NCBI GenBank assembly: GCA_947179485.1
Contig: OX359250.1
Location: 18,892,539-18,956,538 of the forward strand
Origin: Allacma fusca
Taxonomy: Eukaryota > Arthropoda > Collembola > Symphypleona > Sminthuridae
DNA: 64,000 nt
Direction: 5' to 3'
The notes under the pieces are model-generated. The model made no database searches. It was not told the DNA's origin and worked only from the letters and a program-made list of their open reading frames with translations. Below are positions 24,701 through 38,500 of the stretch, piece by piece; the first letter of the stretch is position 1, and every line of letters begins with the position of its first letter. The translations under genes and the position numbers were made by a program.

Positions 24701-27700
24701 GATGGCAAATTTTTGAATGTGTGTGCGTTTTTTAACACTTTTATAATTTCACTCACGTTTTATATACAGTAAAAAGGCCCAGAAGTGTTTCTGTCAATCC
24801 GAAAAATGTCGTGGATGGATTGGAGGAGAGGAAGAAGAATATGAAGAAGACGATTCGGAGAACAAAGAACCTGAGACCGCAGACGAATATGAATTTGAAA
24901 TCATGGAAAGAAAAGTGAAAGCTAAGCCCGGGCGAAGGAAGAAAAAGCAAACAGTTTCATCCAACGAGTTTGGTGATCGATTCATGGAGGAACTGGCGAC
25001 ATTGGAAAAGACGGGCTTGAAAAATCGTAACCAGACATTAATGTTGTGTCGATTAATGGTACGAGCTGAAGATTGGGATGCCAGAGAAAGAATTTTAAAA
25101 ATTCTAACTAACGGCGATCAACCATGCCGGCGATTATTTCTTGATTATCACGGTCTCAAGCTTTTGCATGGGTGGATGTCAATTTTACCCTTACCGGATG
25201 CAGGCAATGAATTGATTACCAATGATTCGTACCATACTTTGGTGAGGATTTAATATATTACTTAATGTTTCAAATAATTTTACAACTCGGTGACACTCAT
25301 TACAGAATTTATGGAAACACTACGTGCTCAACAGTCGTATTTGCTTAAACTAACGTAATCATAATTTTGTTGTCCAATAGTTTCTAAAGGCTTTAGGCTC
25401 GCTGCCTATACCTAACAAAACTCTTCTAAACGATAGTCAAATACTCTCGCTGGTTGAAAAATGGTCAGAACTGGTTTTACTACAAGAGGTCGTTAAAGTT
25501 GAGGTTATAAAAGAAGAACCAATTATAGAGCCAGAATCGGTCATCATCGATTCAGCAATTCCTGAATCAACTCAGAGTGAGGCTGAGCCTGCAAAAGCTC
25601 CTGAGGAAGTACCAGATCAACAAGAAGTGACAGTTAAGGAAGAAAAATTAGATTCCGTTAATGTAGTAGACTCCTCCGTGAATGATGCTGAAACGGTCGT
25701 GGTCGTACCAAATGAGACATCACAAGAAGTTCAGAGCACTGAACTTGAAACTTCTATGGAAACAAAAGTCACTCTTGAGCCTGTCAAATTCGTTTTTGTG
25801 GATGTTGCTAAGCAACTTCTTCAAGAGTGGGCAGATCTAAAGGAAGTTTTCAGAATACCCAAAAAAGAACGTGTGGAGCAAATGAAGGAGCACGAACGAG
25901 AGGCTGATATTGGTGTTGCTACTGCTCTTAAAGAGTCTAAAGAGTCTGGATATGATAGAGATGGGTAAGTGTTTTAATTTATATCGTTTACGAATGAGCG
26001 ATTTCACGTTTCGTTCAGGAATATTTCATTTACTGTTAATTATAATTAACAGACGTAGTAAAATTGGCCGAAAAGGAGATCGAAGGCTGCAAACGCTTGA
26101 CTCGTATTTGCCTTACAATCGCTCGTTCCGCGAGTATGTTAACCAGTATTCAAATATGTCTAAGGAGGAGCGACGGTTAATGTTTGCTCAGCAGGTTGCT
26201 GAACAAGAGAAGGAAACACAAAAGCAGCGTCAAATGCAAGATGAAATGGTTCTTTTGCACCAAGAGAGGTGCCGACTTTTAAATCTAGATGCAGCGACGA
26301 CACCAATTGTTGATCCCAGTGGTGTTTACTATTTGGACCCTAAGACTATTACGTGGAAAGAAATTGATCCTGATGGTTAGAAAATAGTTGTATATTAATG
26401 CATTTGGAATTTAAACAAATAGACGTATTATCTGAATAGACCACCTGTTAATGTGAACCAATGTTTTCAGATCCAACAATCCCACCTGAACTGTTACTTC
26501 TTGTTCAAGCCGCAATGAATCCTCCATTACCGGACCGTGCAGTTCCGATTGCTATGATTCCTCCTGAAGAACCTGCGGAGGCATCTTTCCCCCCGTGGCC
26601 AGAAGGATTTCCTCCTCCACCTCCGCTTCCTCCAAACAAACTACCATTTGGATGGGAAATGGTACCTGACGATGATGGCAGATTTTATTACTATCATCTA
26701 CAAACTCAAGAAGTAACATGGGTTATACCCTCTCCTGGGACCTCAGAAGCCAGTGATCTGAGTAGTTCGAAAGGTTCTTCAGACTCCGAAGAAGACTCCG
26801 ACCAAGAAGATGAAATGGAGGCAATGGATGTAGATATCACGGGGGAAAACTCCATAATAATTGAGGACTTGGAAAAGGCTTCAAAGTCATTAGAACGTCG
26901 GGAAAGAAGAAAATTGTCTGGTTTGGTGCAGGAACGCATAATAAGTGTAAGCGCCTATTATTTTCTTTGGTGCGGCGGTAGTAGATAGATTTAAGTGGTC
27001 GAACTAAAAGTAAATATTTCAAAGGTTGCTAGTTTAGATATGTCAACATGATATTTGCATGCAGTACAAAGCTAAAACATAAAGCCTGTATGTAACCTTC
27101 AGTGTTGCCAATGACTACTTGTGATTAGCACGTACATCAAAGTTAGTGTCTGTATACGAGTATTTATGAATACATGTTGCAGTACATTTACTGTTTCCCC
27201 AGGTTTGGATTTTTATAACCTAAAGCTGCAAGTAATACAGTAGGTTAAGGGATTCGGAACAAGACTGATTATTTTGGGTAAGAAAACGTATACTTCATCG
27301 TCAGAGAGATAATGTGTGCTCGCTCTGCAATGACATGGTCATTACTCGGTACAGTGCATAGGCCTATTATGTATCAGTATTCAAATCAAAGGAATGTTGA
27401 GTGTGTATACATACAGCAATTCGCGTTAAATAATTGCGTTACTTGCATACGCGAACTGGATATGGTGACTGAAACTTAGATTCGTTCCTTTGCGAAGTGA
27501 AATGTATCATATTCATTTTATGAATTAAAACAGAATTTGTGCATGTGTAAGTTAGTACAAGTGTGTGGAAGTGTTCCTATCAGCTTGTTGGCATTACAGC
27601 TGAATGTAAATATGTAAAACCTGCAATCTAGACATGTTATGATTGCCTATCTGTATTTATACATTGAGGTTATCAGGAATTTGACGGTCAGGAGATGAGT

Positions 27701-28900
27701 ATGTTCCAAGCTCACCAAACCGTAAATGAATTTAAATCAGTGTAAAAGTAGCATTAGGAAGCACATGTTCATGGCGGTAATAAGTAGTGACGTGATCTAA
27801 GTAACAAACTAAGTCACTAATCAGGTATTTGAGGCTAGATTGTGTTCATATTAAAACTAAAGAACTTGTTTATTATAACGATTACCTATTCTGGAATGTT
27901 TACAAGGTCAACAAAGCCTCTATTTTAGATTTTTTCTGTAAATACGACATGTAATAAAGCAATATGTTCTTTTTTAGCCGCGAAGTGAAGACGACAAGCC
28001 TTTACTAAGTCAGAAGGCCATTCGAGCTAGGAAACTGGAGCTAATGGCTGAAAAGTTGCATGGTGTCCATCCTGATGAATTGGAGGACGAGACAGTTGAG
28101 AACATTGATATCCTAGTACAAGCAGTGTGTGAAACTCAAGATCTTCAAGATGTTAGTCCTCAAGAAATTACCACAGAAGTAATCAGCGACTCCTTGCCAA
28201 CTTGCTCCTCTGAGAAGAAACGCAAGATAGCCCCCAGTGCTGAGCAGAATGTAATCATCGAAGCTGATATCCCTGACGAAGCCGCAGAGCTCCCAGAAGA
28301 ACAGTTAGATGAAAAAATGGTTGAACCATTCACAGAAAAATCTGTGGGCGGAAGTACAAATCCTTTAGTAAAAACGGATGTATCCTCTCACGAAAAATCT
28401 GCATCGAGTAAATCTTCTAATAAATCAAGTGACAAGAAGAAATTGCACAAGAAAAGTAAAAGTTCTTGTAAAAAGTCCACAGACAAAGTAGAACTTGCAC
28501 GGCGTTTAAAAGAAAAGAAGTCATCGGAGGAGTATTTCAGGAATCAAATAGCCAATGTTATTGTACAAAATCTTAATCCATACAGAAAACCCGACTGCAA
28601 GAATGGTAGGATAACTTCAACAGAACATTTCAAGCATCTGGCAAGGAAGGTATTTGAAGCTATAAATTTAAAGCATTGTAAACTACGTATTTGCTTTTGT
28701 ATTCTATGTACTTTTTGACTAATCAAACTTTTTTGTTTCAGTTGACACACATGGTGACTACAAAGGAAGTTAAACATTGTAAAAATGCGAAAACTCTAGT
28801 TGTGAATGATAGTGTTCGGCACAAAACCAAGGAGTTCGTGAAAAAGTACATGGGAAAATTTGCTGGTAGGGATTATGAACCTTCTCCACAAGATAGTTAA
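21783..28900 (+). CDS. SETD2: Histone H3 lysine-36 N-methyltransferase SETD2/Set2
   Basis: Twelve exons: 21783-21929, 22347-23124, 23213-23945, 24033-24161, 24243-24444, 24575-24672, 24770-25241, 25381-25964, 26053-26375, 26471-26946, 27978-28649 and 28742-28900, splicing to 1590 aa. Two AT-hook-like motifs lie near residues 80-89 ([10 protein letters not shown]) and 116-126 ([11 protein letters not shown]). The AWS zinc region has [10 protein letters not shown] and then [18 protein letters not shown], residues about 520-572. The SET domain (about 575-695) holds GHGLRTI, EYVGEV, the cofactor motif [11 protein letters not shown] and the catalytic-pocket [14 protein letters not shown]. Post-SET is [17 protein letters not shown] domain ([19 protein letters not shown], about 1213-1242) follows proline runs. 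The SRI domain that binds the phosphorylated RNA polymerase II tail is at about 1500-1585 ([34 protein letters not shown]). This domain order defines SETD2, the co-transcriptional H3K36 trimethylase. The intron after the WW exon is 1031 bases, far longer than most others in the gene. Confidence 0.95.
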
Positions 28901-31900
28901 AATTGAAGAAGGATCAAGTTTTACCAAAGAATATTAGCATGAATGGATTATTGAATAAGGAGACTCGATTCTGTTTGAACTTCTGTGCGCAAAAATTCAC
29001 TCAAGGAGTAATGAAATTACGGATCACGACAAAACACGCATTGGTGTAATTTAATTTTGTGTGTTGTCGAAGGTTTCTACCCGCATATTTTCATGCAACT
29101 TACAATTAGCCTATTTGCTTGTATATATTTCCATGAAGAGTATTTGAGAAAATTTATGTCAGAACCACACTTTATCGATGTGTTGTGTTGTGGACAACTA
29201 ATTTAGCCAGACTTCACGGTCGCAGTCAGTCGTGTTAGCAGTAGTTCGCACGAATGATTCATTTTTAGAATATAATCAGATAATGATGGTGTCATTGTTA
29301 TTTGTTCGACATCAATTTTGCTAATTTTGTACGAAGGTGTAACGAACTGAATTTTTTATTCGATTGCTGTGGGTAAAAATGTGATGAATATATGTCAATA
29401 TTTTATATTCATTGGCTTGTTTTTCAAGTTTGGGGCTCTTCTTAATTTCCAATGATTTTAGTGGAATGAGATTTAAATTCTGTCAAAATTTTCTGTCTAG
29501 TTAATGGTTATTTGAAACTAACATTTGGTTACATGTATTTCACTGGTGTCGCCGCATCGAACAATGTAACTGAAATTACGAGGTAGCACAGTAAGTTTCG
29601 TACTCCCACCGTTTCCAAAATACTTGGGTTATCAAATATGTACAGTGAAAAATGAAATGATGTTGAATTTGTACATTTAATCAGCAGAACAGCTGATCAG
29701 GTATCATTCGTTACGAGTTGTGCTAAATATTTTGATACCCGTAATAATTATAATATCAATTATCACTTCATAAAAACAATGTAGGCTTTTATTGCCTCGA
29801 CCTTCCACTTCATTCTGTTTGTCATATCTGGCGTGATAACAATAAAATCGTTGAAAATGTGAACAGCTTCAATTGGTCCCACCAGTACTTGATAAGCCCA
29901 ACCATTTTTTATGGAGTTCTCAGCAGCTTTCTCAAGGCATAATAACAAAACGAAACTTGTTTTAGCAGTAAATATTCAATTTCAAACCTGTAATCAATCA
30001 AATGCACACCCATGTTCATGAAATCTGACGTCAGGTAGAGTATATCATAATTCATAATGAATGAGGTGGGTAAAACAAAGGATATCGTTTAGGGCAATAG
30101 GATAAGCATTTCCATATTTCGGCATATTTATGCTGCCAATTGATTCCAACAGGCTAAATTATACAGGTACTCTCCAGCATGCTCGCATGGAGCATGAATC
30201 ATGCTTCCTTATTCGGCCTATTTCACAGACGTAATTTAAATTTACAGTTCTAAGTTCTAACACAACGCTTACCACCAACTTCTATCCAAGAAACTCACCT
30301 TCTGGGCGCTTTTGTAAATTGCGTGACGACGGAATATCGCATAAAATGAGTATTTGCATACCATAGACAAAATTTCAAGAGCTGTGCATACTCACTCGTG
30401 TAAGTGCATTTGTAAGTACTATAAGTCAAAACCACACCTGGAATCACCTGGGATACCTAGTAGAATCACGTACAGGAATTAATCCGACTAAATAAAATTG
30501 TTTAAAAATTGCTTAATCTCATAATGTGTATAAAACTGGAATATATGTTCAGGGTGAGGCCTGAATGACATAATAAATTGGATTCAATGGAATAATCCGA
30601 TTAAGTAAAGCCGTACCAAATGAGGACAATTTCTATCGGTAATCCCCCACATGTAATATTCCTACTAAGTTTGCAGATATTTAATCCTATTCGAATACTA
30701 GAAGCCTGTCAAGCTAACAAGGGGTGCGGTAATGTTGCCTTCCGTCGAATTAAAGCTGGTTAATCCAGTTCCAATGAGAAAGGGCAATTTTTTACTTAAT
30801 GCATCAACGGCCTACAATATGAGAAGTTTCAAGTCATGCTAATATTATCTGGAAATTTAGTTATTGTATTAATTGATTCAGGCATTCGGGAATAATTATT
30901 TCATATGCGGCAGATAATACCAATCGCGGATTTCATTTCTCGTGTGTAACAAACTGAGGGCTGCTTAAGTTTTTTTAAGACACTAATGAAAGTAATTTAG
31001 ATTGTTTATAACTCCTGGGGATTAGACGGAAGTTTTTTTTTTGAGGAATGGAATTTGAGGTTTTTGTATTAAATTGATGCAGGATCGTATTACAGCCGCA
31101 AATGCATTGTGTTGCTCGTGTTACACCAGGAAAGAACGGCATAATAAAAATGCAATGAATTTTACCATTTCTACAAGCACCGTTTGGATGCACGGAAAAA
31201 CATTCAACATGCATTCCGCTTGCAATACCTAACAATAGGTTATGTTCATTGCATTGCATGCAGTCGTAAACTGACAATGAGTGAGATATCATGTTATGTA
31301 AGGGACCCGCTGGTCTAACATGTCAATAATATTTGTGAAGAGTTCACCACTTTTGCATTTTGATTGTTTACTAATTCCCTAGATACTAGTATTTGCGGGC
31401 ACAAAAATAATCGCATATTCTGTATTCCAATAATGCAAGTAGATTACACTCAAAATGATACACAAACTAGTCCACTCCCAAACATTGTGTTTGAAGCTTC
31501 CAACAGTTTCATGTCGATCCACTCGCCTGTTTTTCCCATACTGGCATTAAGTACGTACTGAATCTAATTGTAAGTATACACCCAGCCGCTGTAATGGTCG
31601 AAGGTTCATGTTGAAGAAGGATAAATGTTGAAATTGTATTTATCATATTTGGTGAAACATGCATGCAAAAAACATTTATCAATTTCAAAAGCATAATTCT
31701 ACTACGCTCATGTATTATTATTATCCTGCATTAAACTGGTTTTTACACAGACTCTTCGTTTGAACAAGAGTTAATAACAGTTGGGATTCGCTGTTTGTCG
31801 ATAAGACTGGTTGTAAACACGTTGATTGGATCATTTATGAGAGTACAAGCACTCACATCAGTCACATCATATCGAGGGTAAAATTCTACTAAGAATTGTG

Positions 31901-34900
31901 TATCTAGGCTTGATGACTGAGTGCCGATCTGCAAACGTTTTTACAGGTGAATTCCTTCTACCCTGTAGTCTTTCACAATCAAAAATCATCCTAATTGACA
32001 TCATTTCCGCCAATAAAAATCCCTTTTATTTTCATTCTTATCTAGATTAGTGTAGGATTGTCGAATGAAAATGCTCTTGATCAATAATAATCATTGTTGT
32101 CAATCATTAATAAAATCACAATTCTCACAATCAGCTTCAGGAGCAACTTCATGTAAATCACAGTCGCTTCAGCCATAATTGCTTTTAAGTAGAACGAATT
32201 TGAACGAGGCTTACAGCGACGCTTCTGCTCAAGTTTGTCCTCATAAATAGCATCTCGTCTTTCTCATCCTCATCTCCAACCACTTTTTTCCCATCGTCTT
32301 CGTAATTTGTCACAGGCTTTTTGTGATTTTGTTATAGATTCCAGGGCTTAAAGAAGACAGTAGAACTAAAAATGGGAATTTACTGTAAGCATTTTTTAAA
32401 CAGACTTTTTTTTCGACACCAGCTAAAATTCGTTACCCCTCCCTCCAGCCATTAAATATTTGTCGGATCCATTATTTATAACCATGCTAAAAACTATACG
32501 GCAGGTCTCTCTTGAGGCATATTAGAGTCTCTTAATTAACCTGATTCTAGAGCTGCACTAGAGCCGGGCTAGAGAAGATTCCTGACGGAAAACAGCAACC
32601 ACTTGAGCTGAACACACTCGTTTGGTAACTCTTCACTCTCATTTATAAAAAAGTCTTATAATAAGTCATGAGACAACCCGAGTATGAGATTTTCCTGTTG
32701 CATGTTTATATTTACAAGCTTTCCATCCAGTATTGTCGGGGGACTGTGACCAATAAGAAATAAATGGCCTGTGCGTATATGTACACATCTGGAGCCCAAA
32801 GTAGCTCACAGAGTGCTATTAATTAATTGAGCGAAAGAATTGTAAGAAGTTAAAATGTCTTCACAGTATGAAAGACATGCTTGTGCTGTTCTAATCTTAA
32901 ATCAAAGAGTCATGAATATTCGATATCTACGTATGTATAGAATTATTGATGTATGAAAAAAAAATTGTGACATCAGCATGTAGATACGAAGGAATTTTGT
33001 GTCTGTTGCTACTCAATTTATATCGGTGACGACTCCCATGTTTTTAACCTTTTGAGAGCACCGAATATTATTACTTCCCAGCACTTGGAATTATCATGAG
33101 CAATTACAGAAAAAACCTTTTACAGCGCACTGGTATAATATGTTCTCACAAAATATATTTGTGGCCTAGGGAAGTATTTGTGAGCTGATTACTGCCGATA
33201 AACTTGCAATAAAATCCAGCATGCTGTGTACTCCTCGTAAACAAAAGTGTAGCATGATTTGGGTTAACTACTACTTTATGACAACTTTTGCAGGGTACAA
33301 TTACAAACCAAATTATGTGGACGTGCTCATCCCGACGGTATGCATAATACAAATCAGTACTCACTTAGCTAAATAGAGGTTGGAGAGCTGATTAGCTCGA
33401 ACAACAAGATAAACATCAGGTTGACGCTTTCAGTTTCAATTACATTTGTATCTCAGGAATACACTTTACTACTGACGACTTGTTCAATAATGTCAAGCAT
33501 GCAAGGTGCGTACACGCGGCTTAGGATACATACCTTGTGTATACATACATCATTCCTAAGTGTGAGTTTCTGTGTAGATACCCAAAACAATAATGTGAGT
33601 CAGTTGTGTATATAGACATTACTGGTAGTGACAAACATTTTACACATCACAACATAGCATAACGTATTCTGCTACTGTTTCGTGAAGTAGTATGAGCCAT
33701 GTTGACTGCAAAATTTCAGAAAGAATAAATGACTGTTGTAAATGACAAAACTAACTAGCTCCACCGAACAAAAATTCTTCTTACATATACTTGCAACACA
33801 ACCTCACATGCTCACACAGCCGTACGAAAGTATACGATTACATTCGTCTGTCTACTATGAGTGAGCAGGAAAAAAAAAAGTGAATCGTAATCACGCAAAG
33901 TGCTCATAGACAAGGCACGGAGATATTGAAGCTGCATTGGATCTTCATTTATATTAACTGCTGCGGCTGAAGCAAAACTAACACGTGCTCTCATTACAAT
34001 CCCATTCCACTTTAGTAAATCGTTAGGCCCACAGCCTTGTACAACGAATCCGTAAGACATAATATGATCAGCAGAAAGATGAAGAGGAGCATAAGAAAAC
34101 AGTACAAATGTGTAAGTTATAGTGAGTAAGGCTTCGCGTCAAGAAGAACACGATCGAAATTTGACATAGGGAATACTTTCAGAAGAAATTAGTTCAGTGG
34201 ACGGAGGAGTTAAACAGTGATGAATTTTCCTGGGAAACATCTATTGTGCTCATGTACTCTCACTCCCTAGGACCAAACAAATATATTCAATTCGTACATG
34301 TACGTCCCAAGATTCGTTCGACAAAACAACTCAAGAAGAGAGAGAGACCTGGTTTCGGGCTTCCATGCCTGCAAATCTTAAAAGTGAATTATTAAAAGCC
34401 AAGTTCCAATGTTCTTGACGTTGATACCCATAAGGAAATTTTGTTTGGAAAGAGTTTTGATTTTATTAAGTGTGCAATCTCACAAGTGAGAGAATGAGGA
34501 GATATGTACACAAGTCTCATCACATAGGCATTCCTTCCACAGGTGGATGGTGTGTGTGTCCCTACATGTGAGTTTGTGAACGGCGGTGTAGCGTAACACA
34601 ATAAAAAAAGAGTATGGGACTGCCCCCTGAAAATGTGCTATGGAAGTATTGCTGAATATAAATTACTTGACATGAAGAAAAGCCCAAGTACAAAAATAAA
34701 ATGAAATAACGTAAGCGAAATGATTTGCACGTATTGTGATTAAATTCATTAGCACGTTTTTGCAAGGATTTCCGAGACTAATGCTGTGAAAGAGATGCAT
34801 GCAGATTTCCTGAGACTTCGCTCATCATCACTTAAGAGTGAACCACTCAGCCACCTGAGAAGATCTTTGCATAAATTTTTCCATCCTTTCTTCAACTTCA

Positions 34901-35293
34901 ACTAGACTTCCAAGTGCTTACTTGTAGTTAAACTACCTACGTACACCGTCCTTCCCCTGTTCCTTCGGCTTAAAATCAGTTTTTCGGACATTTTTTCTCG
35001 TAGTTTGAACTAGTTCCCATCCAAAATCCATTGTAGTTACTTTTGTTCCCGAAAAAAAATGATAATTGCTCTCGTTATTGCACTGCCGTGTTGAACTCCT
35101 TTTGGGGAAAGCAAGCTCTCAGTAAGTCAGGGTATATAGTTTGGACTTACCATGTGTTTTTGTGTGTAAGGACTTACGCATTATGTATGTGCAGAGTTTG
35201 AACGACCAGGAAAACTGAATTTGAAATCTTCCAGCTCACAATCCGAACAAACAACTTAATTAGTGGGAGTGATAAAAAGTTTTCCATTATTAC
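28901..35293. other. Long intergenic stretch between SETD2 and the axotactin-like gene
   Basis: Holds the SETD2 3' UTR at its left end and otherwise no gene I recognise. The minus-strand frame at 29763-29948 is listed separately. Frames at 30975-31292, 33146-33364 and 34562-34765 lack family resemblance. Confidence 0.4.
29763..29933 (-). other. Unidentified coding-like minus-strand frame
   Basis: An open frame of about 56 codons ends at a TGA (29763-29765). Its codon use looks like that of the real genes here, including ENGWAY-type mixed residues rather than the K/N/I-rich translation typical of the flanks (NGWAYQVLVGPIEAVHIF, VITPDMTNRMKWKVEAIK). No Met starts it convincingly. A weak acceptor (TTGAG) precedes AAAGCTGCTGAG, so it could be a last exon. 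I do not recognise the family, and it may equally be chance or a gene remnant. Confidence 0.25.
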
Positions 35294-35424
35294 CCTTGTG
35301 GGTATGTAATAAGGTGCGAGGTGTTCATCAATTTCCTCCAAGTTTTTCATGGAGGATCTCAGATTCAAATGAATAGAACCGGTACGTGCCGGTATAATTA
35401 ATGTATTAACATTCGAATCAAAAT
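35294..35424 (-). pseudogene. Isolated exon-like segment resembling the C-terminal region of an adenylate-forming enzyme
   Basis: On the minus strand a good acceptor (pyrimidine tract then GTTACAG) opens at 35424 and a GTAATA donor closes at 35294. The 131 bases between are open in one frame. The end reads KNLEEIDEHLAPYYIPTR, which resembles the hinge-side segment of AMP-binding enzymes (acyl-CoA ligase, NRPS and ebony-like; family pattern roughly L-x-x-x-LP-x-YMIP-x-x). I find no exon carrying the expected GK-D/R motif downstream, and exons further upstream would lie under the axotactin-like gene. It is most likely a relic or a chance match. It ends about 160 bases before the start codon of that gene, on the opposite strand. 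Confidence 0.25.
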
Positions 35425-35582
35425 CTGTAACACGGAGAAAAAACTCAATAGTGCTCGCAGAAAGAGAGGGAGTCAATATTCTGTCTTACTCTTTCTATCT
35501 CTACAGTATACGGAGGTGCTGTTGAAATAATTGTGGGAGCGTTCTTTGAAATCACTGCCAGTTATTTATTTTCATGATTACA

Positions 35583-38500
35583 ATGAGTTCAACTCCAATT
35601 CTCACTTTTCATTCTCTCCTCGTGGTTCTTGGCCTTCTACTGCCGCTTACATATGGAATGCGTAAGTACACATTTCCAGTTTTTCTTCAATTGTTTACAT
35701 TTTATCACTCTTGCACTCTGCTTTGGTTGCACTAGCACGCTAACTATATAACTAGCTGATTATTACGAAACAACTATTAATAATTAATACTTCAACCTTA
35801 GTTTTTAACCAGAAAAAAAAATCCGCTTAAAATGATGCCTTCAATGTTTCCAACTGTGAGAGATCATATTTACGTGTAATAAAAAGAAAGCACAAAAAAT
35901 CCGACGAGGGCGTGCTTACCCAAATAACATACATATGTACATGTATAGATACAATTCGTATGATGTAACGCTTTCCTTAATTATATTTTGAAAAGGGTCA
36001 GTACTGCAAACCCTAAGAATATCAGTATATACTGCTCAACCATCTGTGTATATAATCTGTGTGTAGAATCTAGGAATACATTTTAGTATGGTCGAAGGCA
36101 GTAAACATAGTAATTATTACCACATCATGTTTGTATTTGAGAATTTTTTACCCCTCTTAATTTATGTGTGATGTCCTCAGTGTATGTAACAAAGTGTACA
36201 ACTCCATAGCTAATTGTAATTGTCGACAGAAATTGCGAATAATAAAAGTAGCGCTGAAGCATCGCCCACAATTTAAGAACATGACTCTGGACATGAAGTG
36301 GACAGTTCGGAAAGGCGATTCAGAGCGGACAAGTAATGAGAAAAACAGCAGGTTACTATAAAAAAATAAATTATGATTGGTTACTAAAAAACCTGACTTG
36401 AGCCCCAGGGAAGGTCCTTGGCGGATAGTGTTCATGCCTCAGCATAGACTTCTTTATTGCATATTAAGCCGCTGGGTGCAGAAACTAATTTTATTGTGAA
36501 GCGTAACCACAAAGAATCTTTTACTTTATCCTAAACTACATTTATTGAGAGTAGTTTGATTTTTTCTCAAGGTTTTCTCCTCCCAGCTATAGGGCGCGTT
36601 CTTAAACTCCAGGTATTCACAAGTTTCGGACTTGAGCCAGCTCCCCCAATTTACAAATCCATAGCTTTATTTCAACATTGGAATCTCCCTTCCGTCTTGT
36701 GAGAGCTGAGCTTTAAAAGCGCTCCCACAGGTATACTTAACAACGTGAATTGCAATATTCTTTAGAGTTAATTCGATCTCTTGACAATGCAAGCAGTGAA
36801 GCACATAGGGATTCCTTTTCATCATTTGAATACACATAGCTCAGCTCCCAAAAGTTTCAACACTTGCTAACAAATGTACATAGACTTTTTAAACATGAAT
36901 TGACTTTCCTTTCGTCCTTTCGGGCATCCTGATTATGCTACTTTATGTCTACTTTAGTCAATTATTAAGACTTTTCCCAACCTCAGATTCGAAGAACACG
37001 TACAAACCAGTAATGAAATTAATTAGAAGGATACGAATACCATATGAACAGGTAAAACTGACGCTAACTTATGACAATACACTCCGTAGCTTGCTGCCAG
37101 GCCGCAGATACATCCTACTAACATCGTACGTGCACACTAATAATATATAGATACTGCACAATCGACAAAAACTTCCCAGCACAGGGACTTGACAGGAGCT
37201 CTAATTGACTTCCTGTAAGTCACTATATGAGATTCGATGTTTAATGGCCGTAAGAATAGGTTCCTTGCTAATACCTACTGAAAGGGAAGCATCTAATTAT
37301 GACAGTGCTCTCTTTACTTCCATTGTGCCTTTCAAAATATTCGCCATTGCCTGAGGTATCTGCTAAATCGTTTCATTAACTCAGCTTACAAATTTAAATC
37401 AATTATTCTACCTTGTAATTCAATTGCTACTGCAAACATTTTACAAACTGTAAGCACACCTACACTTGGATTTGCATATTTTCTAAAACAAATGAATGCA
37501 GAAACTAGATGTAATACTCCCAGGACCTACTCTTGCATCTCATGTACAGAAACCTGAACGTTTTTACAAGGGGTGAAGTGGTAGAGTCGACACTCAGCTA
37601 AAAATAATATTCATGTGTTAGTTAATGCTTTATGTGAATTCTGGCCTGTGACTACAAGTACTGCGGCTATGACTACATGACAAAACAAACTGTATCTTTT
37701 AGTTTGCAATGCTAATTCCTACCTGGCAATAGATGGTAGTAATAACGATGCAATTTATTGCAATCAATAACTTGCGTATAGACTAATTAATTATACGATG
37801 CTATAGTTCCTTGTACTACTGGAGACTAAAATCAATTAAAAGACAATTTGGCAAGCGCCTATAGATAGTAACTGTGAGATTGTCATTAGGCAAAATGTGA
37901 CTAACAAAAAGAGTAATCCGTGCAAGAGCGGAATTAGATGAGATTAGAGAACGAACCCATGGGTGTCATATGATGCTCTCAATTTTTTTAAAAATGGCTC
38001 TTGGAATTGTTATTACTTTGGAAGAACAGCGGATTTTTGTCTCTTACGTCCGGACAGAGGGCCATGTCATAAGCATGTTTACCTATACTTCTATTCACAT
38101 GAGGATGCAGATTGCCGGACATTTCCTTACGGTGGATGTCCTGGCAATGACAATCGCTTTTTCGAGTATGAAACTTGCATGGATGTTTGCACGCGTAATG
38201 GGACTCGAGGTAAATCATTCTCTTCTCAACAATTTTCCTGTCCTATTTAATCTATCACGTCAGAGGGTAGTGCTGAATTCCCTATGAAACCCTTTGAAAT
38301 TCATTATATTGAAGTGACAACAATCTTACACAGAAAAATTATAAGGCTATGTAAGTATGTGAGTCATCCCTTTCAATATCTTATTTGAGTAACCCCACAT
38401 TTCTTATTTGGATGAACTTTGAAACATTTCTGGACATTTTTAGTGATGGCATGTCCGTCATGAAAATTAGAACTACTTGATATATAGAATGATGACGCTA

